A stretch of 5,984 nt of DNA, from the NCBI GenBank assembly GCA_026193125.1, contig JAPHSC010000147.1, positions 1 through 5,984 on the forward strand, in the 5' to 3' direction. The position numbers were made by a program, and so were the translations under genes. Positions 1 through 5,984 of the stretch are shown in pieces. Origin of the DNA: Gammaproteobacteria bacterium. Its GTDB lineage: Bacteria; Pseudomonadota; Gammaproteobacteria; Steroidobacterales; BM003. The notes under the pieces were generated by a model. It did no database searches. It was not told where the DNA came from and worked only from the letters and a program-made list of their open reading frames with translations. The first letter of the stretch is position 1. Each line of letters begins with the position of its first letter.

Positions 1-1242
1 ATCCCCGCCGGCGGCCGCGCCGATCAAGTCGAGCACACCGGGAGAGGTATTACTGAATCGCGTAGCGCCCACTCCGCGCTGATCGTTAAGCAGGGCCCAG
101 GTCACACCGAGTTCTGCGGCCTTGTCAAAACGCATGGCAACGAGAATGGCTTCCACCGATACCTGGGCCCGCTGAATATCCAGCTTGTCCAGGATCGCCA
201 TCAGCGTGCGCATGGTCTTGGGTGGGGCCGTGATCACCAGGGCATTGGTTTCTTCCTCGGCCCAGATGATTATTCCCGCGTCGTTGGAGCGGGCAGGGGC
301 GGCGCCAGCGCCAGCGGTTGTGGCTCCCCTGGCTGCAGCACCATTGACTTGCTCAGTGAGCTTGGTGGCAAGGTCCACCGCGTTTGAATAGCGCAGGTAG
401 CGAACCCGCGTATTGCCCACGTCCTCCAGCGGCGTATCCAGGTGGGCGATCAGGCTTTGCAGCTTCAAACGCGCATTTCGGTCACCGCTGATCAGCACCG
501 AGTTAGTGCGCTCGTCAGCTACCATGTTTACCTGGGCGGACTCGGGTCCACTGGCCTGCATCAATGAACTCAGTACACGAACCACTTCTCCTGCAGAGGC
601 ATGCTCAAGGGCAATAACCTGCACGTCATCGTCCCCGGCGCTATCTATACGCTGAATGATGCGCACCATGCGCTTAACATTGGCAGCGCGGTCCGAGATG
701 ATCAGCATATTCGAGGCAGGATGTGCCGCAAGATGACCGTACTGGGGTATCAGGGGTCGCAAGATAGGCACCAGTTGTGCGGCCTGCACGTTTTTCACGC
801 TAACTACCTGGGTGACAATTTCATCACCGCCGGAGTAACCGGCGCCCGGCAAATCCAGGGCCGGCATCTGACGCGCATTGGCATCTGGCAGAATCTTGAT
901 CACATCTCCGGCCGGCAAAGCTACGTAGCCATAGACCTGCAGGATAGATAGGAACGCCTCATAAAACGCGTCGGCGGAAAGCGGTGTGTTGGACACCATG
1001 GTGACACTGGCTTTCACACGGGGATCGACAATAAAATTCTTGCCGGTTACCGCGCTTACCGCCTCGATAACAGTGCTGATGTCTACATTGCGGTAGTTCG
1101 GCGTGATAGCCGCCTGCTGCTGGGCCTGGGCCGCAACGGGAAGGCTGGTTGCGATAAACACACCCGCTATTGCCACAAGCGCCAGGGGCATTAGCAAGCC
1201 GCGAATGCTCGGTAACCGAGTGGTATGATTAAATTTGATCAT
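1..1242 (-). CDS. gspD: Type II secretion system secretin GspD, N-terminal 414 residues (partial, runs off left edge)
   Basis: Outer-membrane secretin that forms the export channel of the type II secretion system. I translated the minus strand from ATG at 1242, and it stays open to base 1 (414 codons). Residues 1-40 look like a signal peptide: basic start, hydrophobic stretch at about 15-35, and AQA before a likely cleavage at 40/41. Next come four periplasmic domains: N0 at about 48-125 (NYRNVDISTVIEAVS, then KNFIVDP), N1 at about 140-202, N2 at about 206-270 and N3 at about 277-358. The secretin core begins near 361 with VSVEAILVAM and ELGVTWALL. N3 contains an Ala/Gly-rich loop (about 300-320), which is common in this family. 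Family members are usually about 600-750 residues, so roughly the C-terminal 40% is missing, cut by the window edge and not by mutation. An AGGAG (plus strand 1254-1258) and a nearer AAGGGG precede the start. It lies 33 bases after gspC, the normal T2SS operon order. PilQ and type III secretins are less likely because of this domain order and the GspC neighbour. Confidence 0.96.
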   Translation of the reverse strand, partial: MIKFNHTTRLPSIRGLLMPLALVAIAGVFIATSLPVAAQAQQQAAITPNYRNVDISTVIEAVSAVTGKNFIVDPRVKASVTMVSNTPLSADAFYEAFLSILQVYGYVALPAGDVIKILPDANARQMPALDLPGAGYSGGDEIVTQVVSVKNVQAAQLVPILRPLIPQYGHLAAHPASNMLIISDRAANVKRMVRIIQRIDSAGDDDVQVIALEHASAGEVVRVLSSLMQASGPESAQVNMVADERTNSVLISGDRNARLKLQSLIAHLDTPLEDVGNTRVRYLRYSNAVDLATKLTEQVNGAAARGATTAGAGAAPARSNDAGIIIWAEEETNALVITAPPKTMRTLMAILDKLDIQRAQVSVEAILVAMRFDKAAELGVTWALLNDQRGVGATRFSNTSPGVLDLIGAAAGGD

Positions 1243-1275
1243 GGATCCCCTTACTCCTGGCCAGTTTAACGCCAG

Positions 1276-2208
1276 CTATTCCTCATCCAGTGCTGTCAGT
1301 GCCGTCGTGTCCAGGACAAGCACCTCCGGTTGACCATTGCGTTCGATGGTCACTGTAACCGACGTTGCTTCCCCCATGCTTTGGAAAATCTCCATGCCGG
1401 AGGTCGGATCATTCAGCGCCGTTCCATTTATCTCTGTAACCAGGTCGCCGGGACGCAGCCCCAATGCGGCAAATTTGCTTCGTTCGCGCCCGGGGTAAAG
1501 TCGGTATCCGCGCTGCTGTCCGTCGGCAAACACCGGTTGTGGGCGCAGGATGTCGGTCAATTTCGTTTCGGTGTTGGCAATGACATTCGCCACGGTCGGG
1601 CTGCTCAGGGTCTGGGTTCGCCTGGATGCGCTTGCCCTTCGACTCGGGTTGCGGTTGTTGCTCTCATCTTCTTTCGGCAGTCGCAAGGCCTCGAGTTTTC
1701 CGCCTCGATCCAGCAATACGCTGTCCAGGTAAACCGCGTGCAACCGGGTACCTCTGGCGAGGCTGTCGCCGATGGCGTAAACCTTGGTCTCCTTGCCCCG
1801 TTCAAAAATCAGTGCGAAGGATTCCTCCGGGGCTTCCGACGTGATGGTGCCCAGCAATTCCAGGTTCAGGGTAGTGTCCGGCGCAGCAGAAGGATCCAGG
1901 TAGTCGGCCGCCGGAGCACTGTCCTCCTGCTTGGACTCGCCAAACAAATGGGCGTTGACCAGACGATCGATCTCGGCCTCGCTGACACCGTTCCCGGATT
2001 GTTGTGCCGAGCTCAGCGCGATGGGCTTGAGCGCTGTGGTTTCGGGTGTTGGATAGGGAGCAAAACTCCACACCAGGCGCGTCGCCTGCCAGCCAATTGC
2101 CATCACCATTACAGCCGCAGCCACGGTTGGCAGGGCCCCAAGGCCTAGCGCCAACATCCTGTCAGCAGGCAACTGCCTAAATTCATTAAATTTATTCACT
2201 AAGCCCAT
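1276..2208 (-). CDS. gspC: Type II secretion system inner-membrane protein GspC
   Basis: GspC spans the inner membrane and reaches through the periplasm to contact the secretin GspD, linking the inner-membrane assembly platform to the outer-membrane channel. The 310-residue product has a short cytoplasmic N-terminus, one membrane segment at about 22-48, and a variable linker. The HR (homology region) domain spans about 84-178, with AHLFG at 86-90, LNLELLGTI at 114-122 and ALIFERG at 132-138. A Ser/Arg/Asn-rich linker follows at about 181-200. A C-terminal PDZ domain lies at about 230-303, with GYRLYPGRE, the carboxylate-loop-like ALGLRPGDLVTEING and a final VTVTIERNG strand. Length and architecture fit GspC with a PDZ domain, not the coiled-coil type. 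It is the first gene of the minus-strand operon, followed by gspD. The ATG at 2208 has only a weak purine-rich stretch upstream (AAGAT, AGAA), so initiation may be modest. The next Met (residue 18) would cut into the segment before the membrane helix and is less likely. Confidence 0.95.
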   Translation of the reverse strand: MGLVNKFNEFRQLPADRMLALGLGALPTVAAAVMVMAIGWQATRLVWSFAPYPTPETTALKPIALSSAQQSGNGVSEAEIDRLVNAHLFGESKQEDSAPAADYLDPSAAPDTTLNLELLGTITSEAPEESFALIFERGKETKVYAIGDSLARGTRLHAVYLDSVLLDRGGKLEALRLPKEDESNNRNPSRRASASRRTQTLSSPTVANVIANTETKLTDILRPQPVFADGQQRGYRLYPGRERSKFAALGLRPGDLVTEINGTALNDPTSGMEIFQSMGEATSVTVTIERNGQPEVLVLDTTALTALDEE

Positions 2209-2257
2209 GTTCTGAATATCTTAATTCGACGCAACAGCCAATTCTGGCTCCGGGTAC

Positions 2258-2287
2258 ATGATAAGGCGGATTCCACGGTGGTCACAA
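2258..2287 (-). promoter_or_regulatory. Candidate sigma70 promoter for gspC-gspD
   Basis: Read on the minus strand, TTGTGA (2287-2282) and TATCAT (2263-2258) are separated by 18 bases. They match the -35 and -10 consensus at 4 of 6 and 5 of 6 positions. Initiation would fall near 2250, leaving a leader of about 40 bases before the gspC ATG at 2208. A T2SS operon starting with gspC needs a promoter here, because the upstream gene points the other way. This rests on motif and position only. Confidence 0.4.
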
Positions 2288-2303
2288 GCGTATTTCCCCT
2301 TAG

Positions 2304-2331
2304 TTGACTATCATCCAGAGTCGGTTAGGTT
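2304..2331 (+). promoter_or_regulatory. Candidate sigma70 promoter for the CHASE2 adenylate cyclase gene
   Basis: TTGACT (2304-2309) matches the -35 consensus at 5 of 6 positions. The best-spaced -10 is TAGGTT (2326-2331) after 16 bases, which is weak (3 of 6). The following TAAACT (2331-2336) looks more like a -10 but is too far away (21 bases). The leader to the TTG start at 2379 would be about 40 bases. The strong -35 and weak -10 suggest a low-level or activator-dependent promoter, which is inference. Confidence 0.35.
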
Positions 2332-2367
2332 AAACTTCAAGACACATTCTGAAAGCACTGTAATAAA

Positions 2368-2381
2368 AGAGGAATCTTTTG
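2368..2381 (+). promoter_or_regulatory. Shine-Dalgarno and TTG start of the cyclase gene
   Basis: AGAGGAA at 2368-2374 sits 6 bases (measured from the GG at 2371-2372) ahead of the TTG at 2379-2381. This good ribosome binding site decides the start. The first in-frame ATG is at codon 48, which would delete the N-terminal membrane segment and the first part of the CHASE2 domain. Confidence 0.75.
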
Positions 2382-4607
2382 AGCTCACGAGTCTGGATCC
2401 GGGTGCTGATTAGCGTCGCGCTGTTTTTGCCGTTCTTCTTTAATCTACGCGGCGACTGGCCGGTTCCAGCATTCCGTCACCTGGAGAGGCTGGCCTACGA
2501 TTTGCGGGTCCGGATAACCATGCCGGATACGCTGGACGACCGCATAGTAATCGTCGATCTCGATGAACGCAGCATCGTGGAAATAGGTCAGTGGCCCTGG
2601 CCCCGGGCGGTATTGGCGCGGCTTGTGACCACCTTGTTCGATGAGTACGGCATTCGAGTGCTGGGTTGGGACATGGTGTTCCCCGAGAAAGACCGCAGTT
2701 CCGGGGGCGACCTCCTGGATCAGATTGAGGCTGGGCCGTTGGGTGACAACCAGGCTCTTCGGCGTCAACTCGAGAGTCTCAGGCCGGCGCTGGAAACAGA
2801 CCGCATCCTGGGGGAGAGCCTGTGGGGGCGCAATGTTGTGCTGGGTTACGTGTTTCGGCACGCGGGCGATACCGGTTCGGATGTACTGACCGGGGCATTG
2901 CCGCCACCGCTAATTCCCGCCAGCCAGCAGAAGACCCGGATTCCTTTCATTGAGGCAGTGGCCTATACCGGGAACCTGGCAGAGCTGCAGGCGGCGGTTC
3001 CCTATGCCGGCTTTTTTGAGAATGCCACGCTGGATCGCGACGGCGTATATCGGCGTGTGCCACTGTTGCAGCAATACCAGGGTGCCCTGTACGAGTCGTT
3101 GGGACTTGCGGTCGCGCGGGCAGCATTGGATAGACCGCCCCTCAAGTTTCAGTTCTATTCCGGTCCTGAGGGTCCGAGAGACGGGCTCGACCTGGAATGG
3201 TTATGGGTCGGTGACAGGAGAGTGCCTTTGGACGCCCAGGGCGCCGTACTGGTGCCCTACCGGGGACAGGCGGGCAGTTTTCCTTATGTTTCGGTCCTGG
3301 ATGTACTCAGCGGCAAGGCTCCCCGCTATCCGCTGAAGGACGCCATAGTCCTGATCGGGACCAGTGCACCCGGTCTGCACGATTTGCGTACCACGCCAGT
3401 GGGTGAGCGCTATAACGGGGTAGAGATCCACGCCAACATCATTTCAGGCATCCTGGACGAACGGATGCTGCAGCATCCCCTGTATGTGCGCGGGATCGAG
3501 CTGCTGATGCTGGTGTTGATAGGCGTGCTCATGACGGTGGTACTGGCCCGGGTATCGGTTGTCGCATCCATTGTTTTCTCACTCCTGCTCCTCAGCACAA
3601 TAGTCGGCGTAAACCTGGGTCTGTGGACTGGCTGGGGAATGGTGATTCCATTGGCGACGCCGCTCTTGTACGCCTTTTCCTTGTATGTGGCGCACATGGT
3701 GTATGGCTATTTTGTCGAGGCTCGCGGCAGACGCGCCTTGTCGAATCTGTTTGGGCAATACGTCCCGCCAGAACTGGTTGAAGAAATGGGTCGCAATCCC
3801 TCGCATTTTGATATGAGCAGTGACAGCCGGGAAATGACCGTGCTGTTTTCTGACGTGCGTGGTTTCACCAGCATTGCCGAGACTCTGGCTCCCCGGGAGT
3901 TGAGCCAGTTGATGAATGAGTTCCTTACTCCCATGACCAAGGTGATCCACAGGCACCGGGGAACCATAGACAAATATATGGGCGATGCCATCATGGCCTT
4001 TTGGGGTGCTCCGCTTGCGGATGATCATCACGCCAGGAACGCATTGTTGGCGGCGATCGAAATGCAGGGCGCGCTGCAGGAACTGTTGCCCCTTTTTGCC
4101 AAGCGGGGCTGGCCGCCGATTCGCATCGGGATCGGCATTAATACGGGCATGATGCGCGTAGGTAACATGGGTTCGGAATTCCGCATGGCTTACACCGTGA
4201 TGGGCGACTCGGTTAATCTAGGAGCCCGGATCGAAGGGCTGACGAAAACCTATGGTGTGACCATCGCGGTGGGAGAGATTACCCGCAATGCCGTGCCCGA
4301 TTTCAGTTTTCTCGAACTCGACCGGGTACGTGTTCGGGGCAAGGGCAAGCCGGTAGCGATCTATGAGCCCCTGGGGCCACGCAATGGTCTGGACCCTGAG
4401 ACCCGCAGCATGTTGCGCCGCTATCACGAAGCGCTGAGGCTCTACAGGTCCGGCGAGTGGGAAGTGGCAGAAAAGGAATTCTATCAATTGCACCAGGCTC
4501 ACCGGCAGCGCAAGATTTTCCAAATCTACCTGGATCGGCTGGCCCATTATCGCAATTATCCGCCCGGGGACGACTGGGATGGGGTCTTCAGTTACGGTGA
4601 CAGGTAA
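2379..4607 (+). CDS. CHASE2-domain class III adenylate cyclase, membrane-bound
   Basis: Predicted to make cAMP from ATP at the cytoplasmic face of the inner membrane under control of an extracytoplasmic CHASE2 sensor. Of 742 residues, a first membrane segment lies at about 8-23. CHASE2 follows at about 30-365 (LERLAYDLRVR, DRIVIVDLDERSI, GQWPWPR, then KDAIVLIGTSAPGLHDLRTTPV and VEIHANIISGIL). Three further membrane segments lie at about 372-390, 392-414 and 420-441. The pre-catalytic linker contains LFGQYVPPELVEEM (457-470). The class III catalytic domain spans about 484-665. Metal-binding Asp492 (LFSDVRGFT) and Asp536 (DKYMGDAIMAFWGAP) are present, as are purine-contacting Lys532 and Thr606 (AYTVMGD) and transition-state Asn613 and Arg617 (SVNLGARIE). 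The Lys/Thr pair is typical of bacterial adenylate, not guanylate, cyclases, and every catalytic position looks intact. Residues about 671-742 form a TPR-like helical tail ending in PPGDDWDGVF. It is divergent from gspC and 173 bases ahead of clpS. The CHASE2 ligand is unknown, and I do not assign a gene symbol. Confidence 0.94.
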   Translation: MSSRVWIRVLISVALFLPFFFNLRGDWPVPAFRHLERLAYDLRVRITMPDTLDDRIVIVDLDERSIVEIGQWPWPRAVLARLVTTLFDEYGIRVLGWDMVFPEKDRSSGGDLLDQIEAGPLGDNQALRRQLESLRPALETDRILGESLWGRNVVLGYVFRHAGDTGSDVLTGALPPPLIPASQQKTRIPFIEAVAYTGNLAELQAAVPYAGFFENATLDRDGVYRRVPLLQQYQGALYESLGLAVARAALDRPPLKFQFYSGPEGPRDGLDLEWLWVGDRRVPLDAQGAVLVPYRGQAGSFPYVSVLDVLSGKAPRYPLKDAIVLIGTSAPGLHDLRTTPVGERYNGVEIHANIISGILDERMLQHPLYVRGIELLMLVLIGVLMTVVLARVSVVASIVFSLLLLSTIVGVNLGLWTGWGMVIPLATPLLYAFSLYVAHMVYGYFVEARGRRALSNLFGQYVPPELVEEMGRNPSHFDMSSDSREMTVLFSDVRGFTSIAETLAPRELSQLMNEFLTPMTKVIHRHRGTIDKYMGDAIMAFWGAPLADDHHARNALLAAIEMQGALQELLPLFAKRGWPPIRIGIGINTGMMRVGNMGSEFRMAYTVMGDSVNLGARIEGLTKTYGVTIAVGEITRNAVPDFSFLELDRVRVRGKGKPVAIYEPLGPRNGLDPETRSMLRRYHEALRLYRSGEWEVAEKEFYQLHQAHRQRKIFQIYLDRLAHYRNYPPGDDWDGVFSYGDR

Positions 4608-4646
4608 GACCAGCGCGCCTTGCGCCGATATGCTCTTGCTCCCCGC

Positions 4647-4677
4647 TTGTGTTCGCCCCACTTGCCCTTACTATATT
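4647..4677 (+). promoter_or_regulatory. Possible promoter for clpS-clpA
   Basis: TATATT (4672-4677) matches the -10 consensus at 5 of 6 positions. The best upstream candidate, TTGTGT at 4647-4652, is weak and 19 bases away; the overlapping TACTAT at 4669-4674 would give 16-base spacing. If used, the clpS leader would be about 100 bases and would contain both inverted repeats described here. The alternative is a promoter whose -10 lies in the AATAAT/TAATAT core near 4742-4749. Confidence 0.25.
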
Positions 4678-4682
4678 GGGTA

Positions 4683-4713
4683 GGCACAGCCACCCAAACC
4701 GGGTGATGGTGCC
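4683..4713 (+). terminator. Interrupted stem-loop after the cyclase gene (possible weak terminator or clpS leader structure)
   Basis: GGCAC (4683-4687) pairs with GTGCC (4709-4713), and CACCC (4691-4695) pairs with GGGTG (4701-4705). A symmetric 3x3 internal loop separates the stems and the terminal loop is AAACC. The symmetry over 31 bases is exact apart from the internal loop. A run of T-rich sequence (GGGTTTATTTCTT, 4716-4728) follows but does not abut the stem. The loop AAACC could instead pair with GGTTT at 4717-4721, giving a competing hairpin directly ahead of ATTTCTT. That is closer to a terminator layout, but only 5 base pairs long. Confidence 0.35.
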
Positions 4714-4732
4714 GCGGGTTTATTTCTTAAGG

Positions 4733-4757
4733 ACACCCCGTAATAATATTCGGGTGT
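4733..4757 (+). repeat. Inverted repeat with AT-rich core upstream of clpS
   Basis: ACACCC (4733-4738) and GGGTGT (4752-4757) are perfect inverted arms around the 13-base centre CGTAATAATATTC. It ends 23 bases before the clpS ATG. In DNA it could be an operator placed over a -10-like element; in RNA, a 6-bp hairpin just ahead of the ribosome binding site. The sequence does not decide between these. Confidence 0.4.
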
Positions 4758-4780
4758 AAACAGGTGGCAAGTTAGGATTC

Positions 4781-5098
4781 ATGGCAGAGAAAAGTAACAG
4801 TCCCGACCGTGGTCTAGTGGTTGAAGCGGCACAGCCGCAGGTAAAGCAGCCACCCATGTTCAGGGTGATTTTGCTGAACGATGACTACACACCGATGGAT
4901 TTTGTGGTTGAGGTGCTGGAGAGCATTTTCGGTATGAGCAGGACAAGTGCAACCCGGATCATGTTGGAAGTGCATACCCGTGGCAAGGGCATTTGCGGCG
5001 TATTTACCTTTGAAATCGCAGAAACCAAGGTGGCCCAGGTCAATAGTTTTTCGAGGGAACACCAGCACCCTCTTATGTGTACGTTGGAAGAGACATGA
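4781..5098 (+). CDS. clpS: ATP-dependent Clp protease adaptor ClpS
   Basis: Cytoplasmic adaptor that recognises N-degron proteins (destabilising N-terminal Leu, Phe, Tyr or Trp) and hands them to ClpA for degradation by ClpAP. The 105-residue length is normal. A flexible, poorly conserved N-terminal extension (about 1-24) is followed by the folded core: FRVILLNDDYTPMDFVVEVL (27-46), the EVHTRGKGICGVFT segment (63-76), and ETKVAQVN with HPLMCTLE at the end. The N-degron pocket residues known from E. coli ClpS have visible counterparts: Asn33, Asp34 and Asp35, gatekeeper Met39 and His65. Its stop codon TGA (5096-5098) overlaps an ATG at 5095 in the clpA frame, so translation of the two genes is probably coupled. 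The ATG at 4781 follows a short AGGA at only 3 bases' spacing, a slightly cramped site, but no better start is available that keeps the usual extension. Confidence 0.97.
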   Translation: MAEKSNSPDRGLVVEAAQPQVKQPPMFRVILLNDDYTPMDFVVEVLESIFGMSRTSATRIMLEVHTRGKGICGVFTFEIAETKVAQVNSFSREHQHPLMCTLEET

Positions 5099-5100
5099 GC

Positions 5101-5984
5101 ATGTTAAGCAGCGAACTGGAATTCAGCCTGAACGAGGCGTTTGCGCGTGCTCGCGAGAGTCGCCATGAATTCATCACCGTCGAACACTTGTTACTGGCTC
5201 TGCTTAAAGCATCGCAGGTAGCCAAGATTCTGAGCGCCTGTGGGGCTAATCTGGACAAGCTGGGGACCGATCTGGAAGAGTTTATAGATCAGACCACACC
5301 AAGATTGCCGGATGAGGAAGATCGTGATGTGCAGCCCACTCTGGGCTTCCAGAGGGTATTGCAGCGCGCGGTATTCCATGTGCAATCGAGTGGCAAGAAA
5401 GAAGTCACCGGGGTAAATGTGCTGGTTGCGATATTTGGAGAAAAGCAATCCCAGGCGACTTACCTGCTCAGCCTGCAGGGAGTGTCCCGTCTTGATGTCG
5501 TCAATTATATCTCCCATGGCATGGCCAAGGCAGATGACGGACCTGCGGAGGATGCAGCAGGCGAAGCTGCCGGCGCAGAAGCACAGAGCAACCCGCTGGA
5601 GCAATATACGACCAATCTGAATCGGCAAGCCCAGGAGGGCCGCATAGACCCGCTGATCGGCAGGGACCTGGAAATCGAACGAACGATTCAGATACTTTGC
5701 CGACGTCGTAAAAACAATCCCCTGTACGTGGGTGACGCCGGTGTTGGCAAGACAGCGCTGGCGGAAGGCTTGGCGCGGCGTATCGTGGAGGAACAAGTCC
5801 CCGAAATTCTGCATGGGGCGACAGTGTATGCACTGGACATGGGCACACTGGTGGCGGGAACCAAATATCGTGGCGATTTCGAAAAGCGCTTGAAGGATGT
5901 CCTGGCAGAGCTCAAGAAAGATCCTGGCTCGATATTGTTTATAGACGAAATTCACACCGTTATCGGAGCCGGTGCGGCCTCCGG
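5101..5984 (+). CDS. clpA: ATP-dependent Clp protease ATP-binding subunit ClpA, N-terminal part (partial, runs off right edge)
   Basis: AAA+ unfoldase that feeds unfolded substrates into the ClpP peptidase chamber and binds ClpS through its N-domain. 294 full codons are visible of an expected 750 or so. The N-domain spans about 1-143 (ELEFSLNEAFARARESRHEF, TVEHLLLALL). An acidic/Ala-rich linker at about 144-165 leads into the first AAA+ domain. There, NPLEQYTTNLNRQA is followed by Walker A GDAGVGKT (211-218), the pore-loop KYRGDF (255-260) and Walker B ILFIDE (278-283), and the window ends just after HTVIGAGAAS. The MLSSELE start at 5101 aligns with the E. coli ClpA start (MLNQELE). The in-frame ATG at 5095, overlapping the clpS stop as ATGA, would add only Met-Ser. 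GGAAGAG at 5086-5092 can serve either. The Walker A Asp212 replaces the more usual Glu, a mild change outside the catalytic residues. ClpB and ClpC are excluded by the adjacent clpS and the ClpA-type N-domain. Confidence 0.97.
   Translation, partial: MLSSELEFSLNEAFARARESRHEFITVEHLLLALLKASQVAKILSACGANLDKLGTDLEEFIDQTTPRLPDEEDRDVQPTLGFQRVLQRAVFHVQSSGKKEVTGVNVLVAIFGEKQSQATYLLSLQGVSRLDVVNYISHGMAKADDGPAEDAAGEAAGAEAQSNPLEQYTTNLNRQAQEGRIDPLIGRDLEIERTIQILCRRRKNNPLYVGDAGVGKTALAEGLARRIVEEQVPEILHGATVYALDMGTLVAGTKYRGDFEKRLKDVLAELKKDPGSILFIDEIHTVIGAGAAS

Larger units (their letters stand above)
4608..4780. other. Non-coding region between the cyclase gene and clpS
   Basis: These 173 bases hold no credible gene. 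They contain a possible promoter near 4647-4677, an interrupted dyad at 4683-4713 followed by a T-rich stretch, and a second inverted repeat at 4733-4757 with an AT-rich centre. cspD, which lies beside clpS in many enterobacteria and pseudomonads, is absent; the cyclase gene takes that place. The clpS Shine-Dalgarno is a short AGGA at 4774-4777, close to the ATG. Confidence 0.7.

Noticed and set aside
185..951. Three plus-strand open frames opposite gspD
   Set aside because: The minus-strand frame reads through as N0-N3 secretin domains without a break, and the opposite frames overlap each other and resemble no family.
1330..2148. 272-codon open frame on the plus strand, opposite gspC
   Set aside because: It lies wholly antisense to a well-supported gspC. 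The translation has no recognisable domain and the Cys/Arg/Gln-rich look of a shadow frame in GC-biased DNA.
2271..2286. Full CRP/Vfr box (TGTGA-N6-TCACA)
   Set aside because: Only the right half, TCACA, is present. The left half is TTCCA, matching 2 of 5 positions, which is within chance.
2210..2353. TTCTGAA occurring twice (2210-2216 and 2347-2353) in the divergent intergenic region
   Set aside because: A 7-base direct repeat of low information in 170 bases of relatively AT-rich DNA, with no regular spacing or further copies.
4613..4625. GCGC-GCCTT-GCGC hairpin just after the cyclase stop codon as a terminator
   Set aside because: It has only 4 base pairs and no following T tract, so it is too weak to call.
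5191..5955. 254-codon open frame on the minus strand, opposite clpA
   Set aside because: It is antisense to clpA, whose N-domain and Walker motifs are unmistakable. The frame shows no domain and is an effect of codon bias in clpA.

Overview
The window holds parts of three ordinary gammaproteobacterial loci. I see no mobile element, CRISPR array, tRNA/rRNA or sign of recent transfer. The protein families, the ClpS-ClpA gene pair, the type II secretion (T2SS) gene order and the moderately high GC content suggest a free-living, possibly marine gammaproteobacterium. Genus cannot be set from this sequence.

Layout: (1) Positions 1-2208, minus strand, carry the start of a T2SS operon. gspC (inner-membrane clamp protein) is followed after 33 bases by gspD (outer-membrane secretin), whose C-terminal half runs off the left edge. 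(2) Positions 2209-2378 form a divergent intergenic region with candidate promoters in both directions. (3) Positions 2379-4607, plus strand, encode a 742-residue membrane class III adenylate cyclase with an N-terminal CHASE2 sensor domain, starting at a TTG codon. (4) Positions 4608-4780 are non-coding, with two inverted repeats and a possible promoter ahead of clpS. (5) Positions 4781-5984, plus strand, carry clpS (N-degron adaptor) directly coupled to clpA (AAA+ unfoldase of ClpAP), which runs off the right edge inside its first ATPase domain.

How the genes work together: GspC and GspD are direct partners, since the GspC HR domain binds the N-terminal periplasmic domains of GspD. ClpS and ClpA are direct partners, since ClpS delivers N-degron substrates to the ClpA N-domain. 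The cyclase lies between the two modules, divergent from T2SS and co-directional with clpSA. Any regulatory link to either neighbour is conjecture.

Nothing here amounts to a new system. The points most worth a second look are the untranslated structure ahead of clpS, the cyclase/T2SS divergent promoter region, and the cyclase's conserved-looking C-terminal tail.
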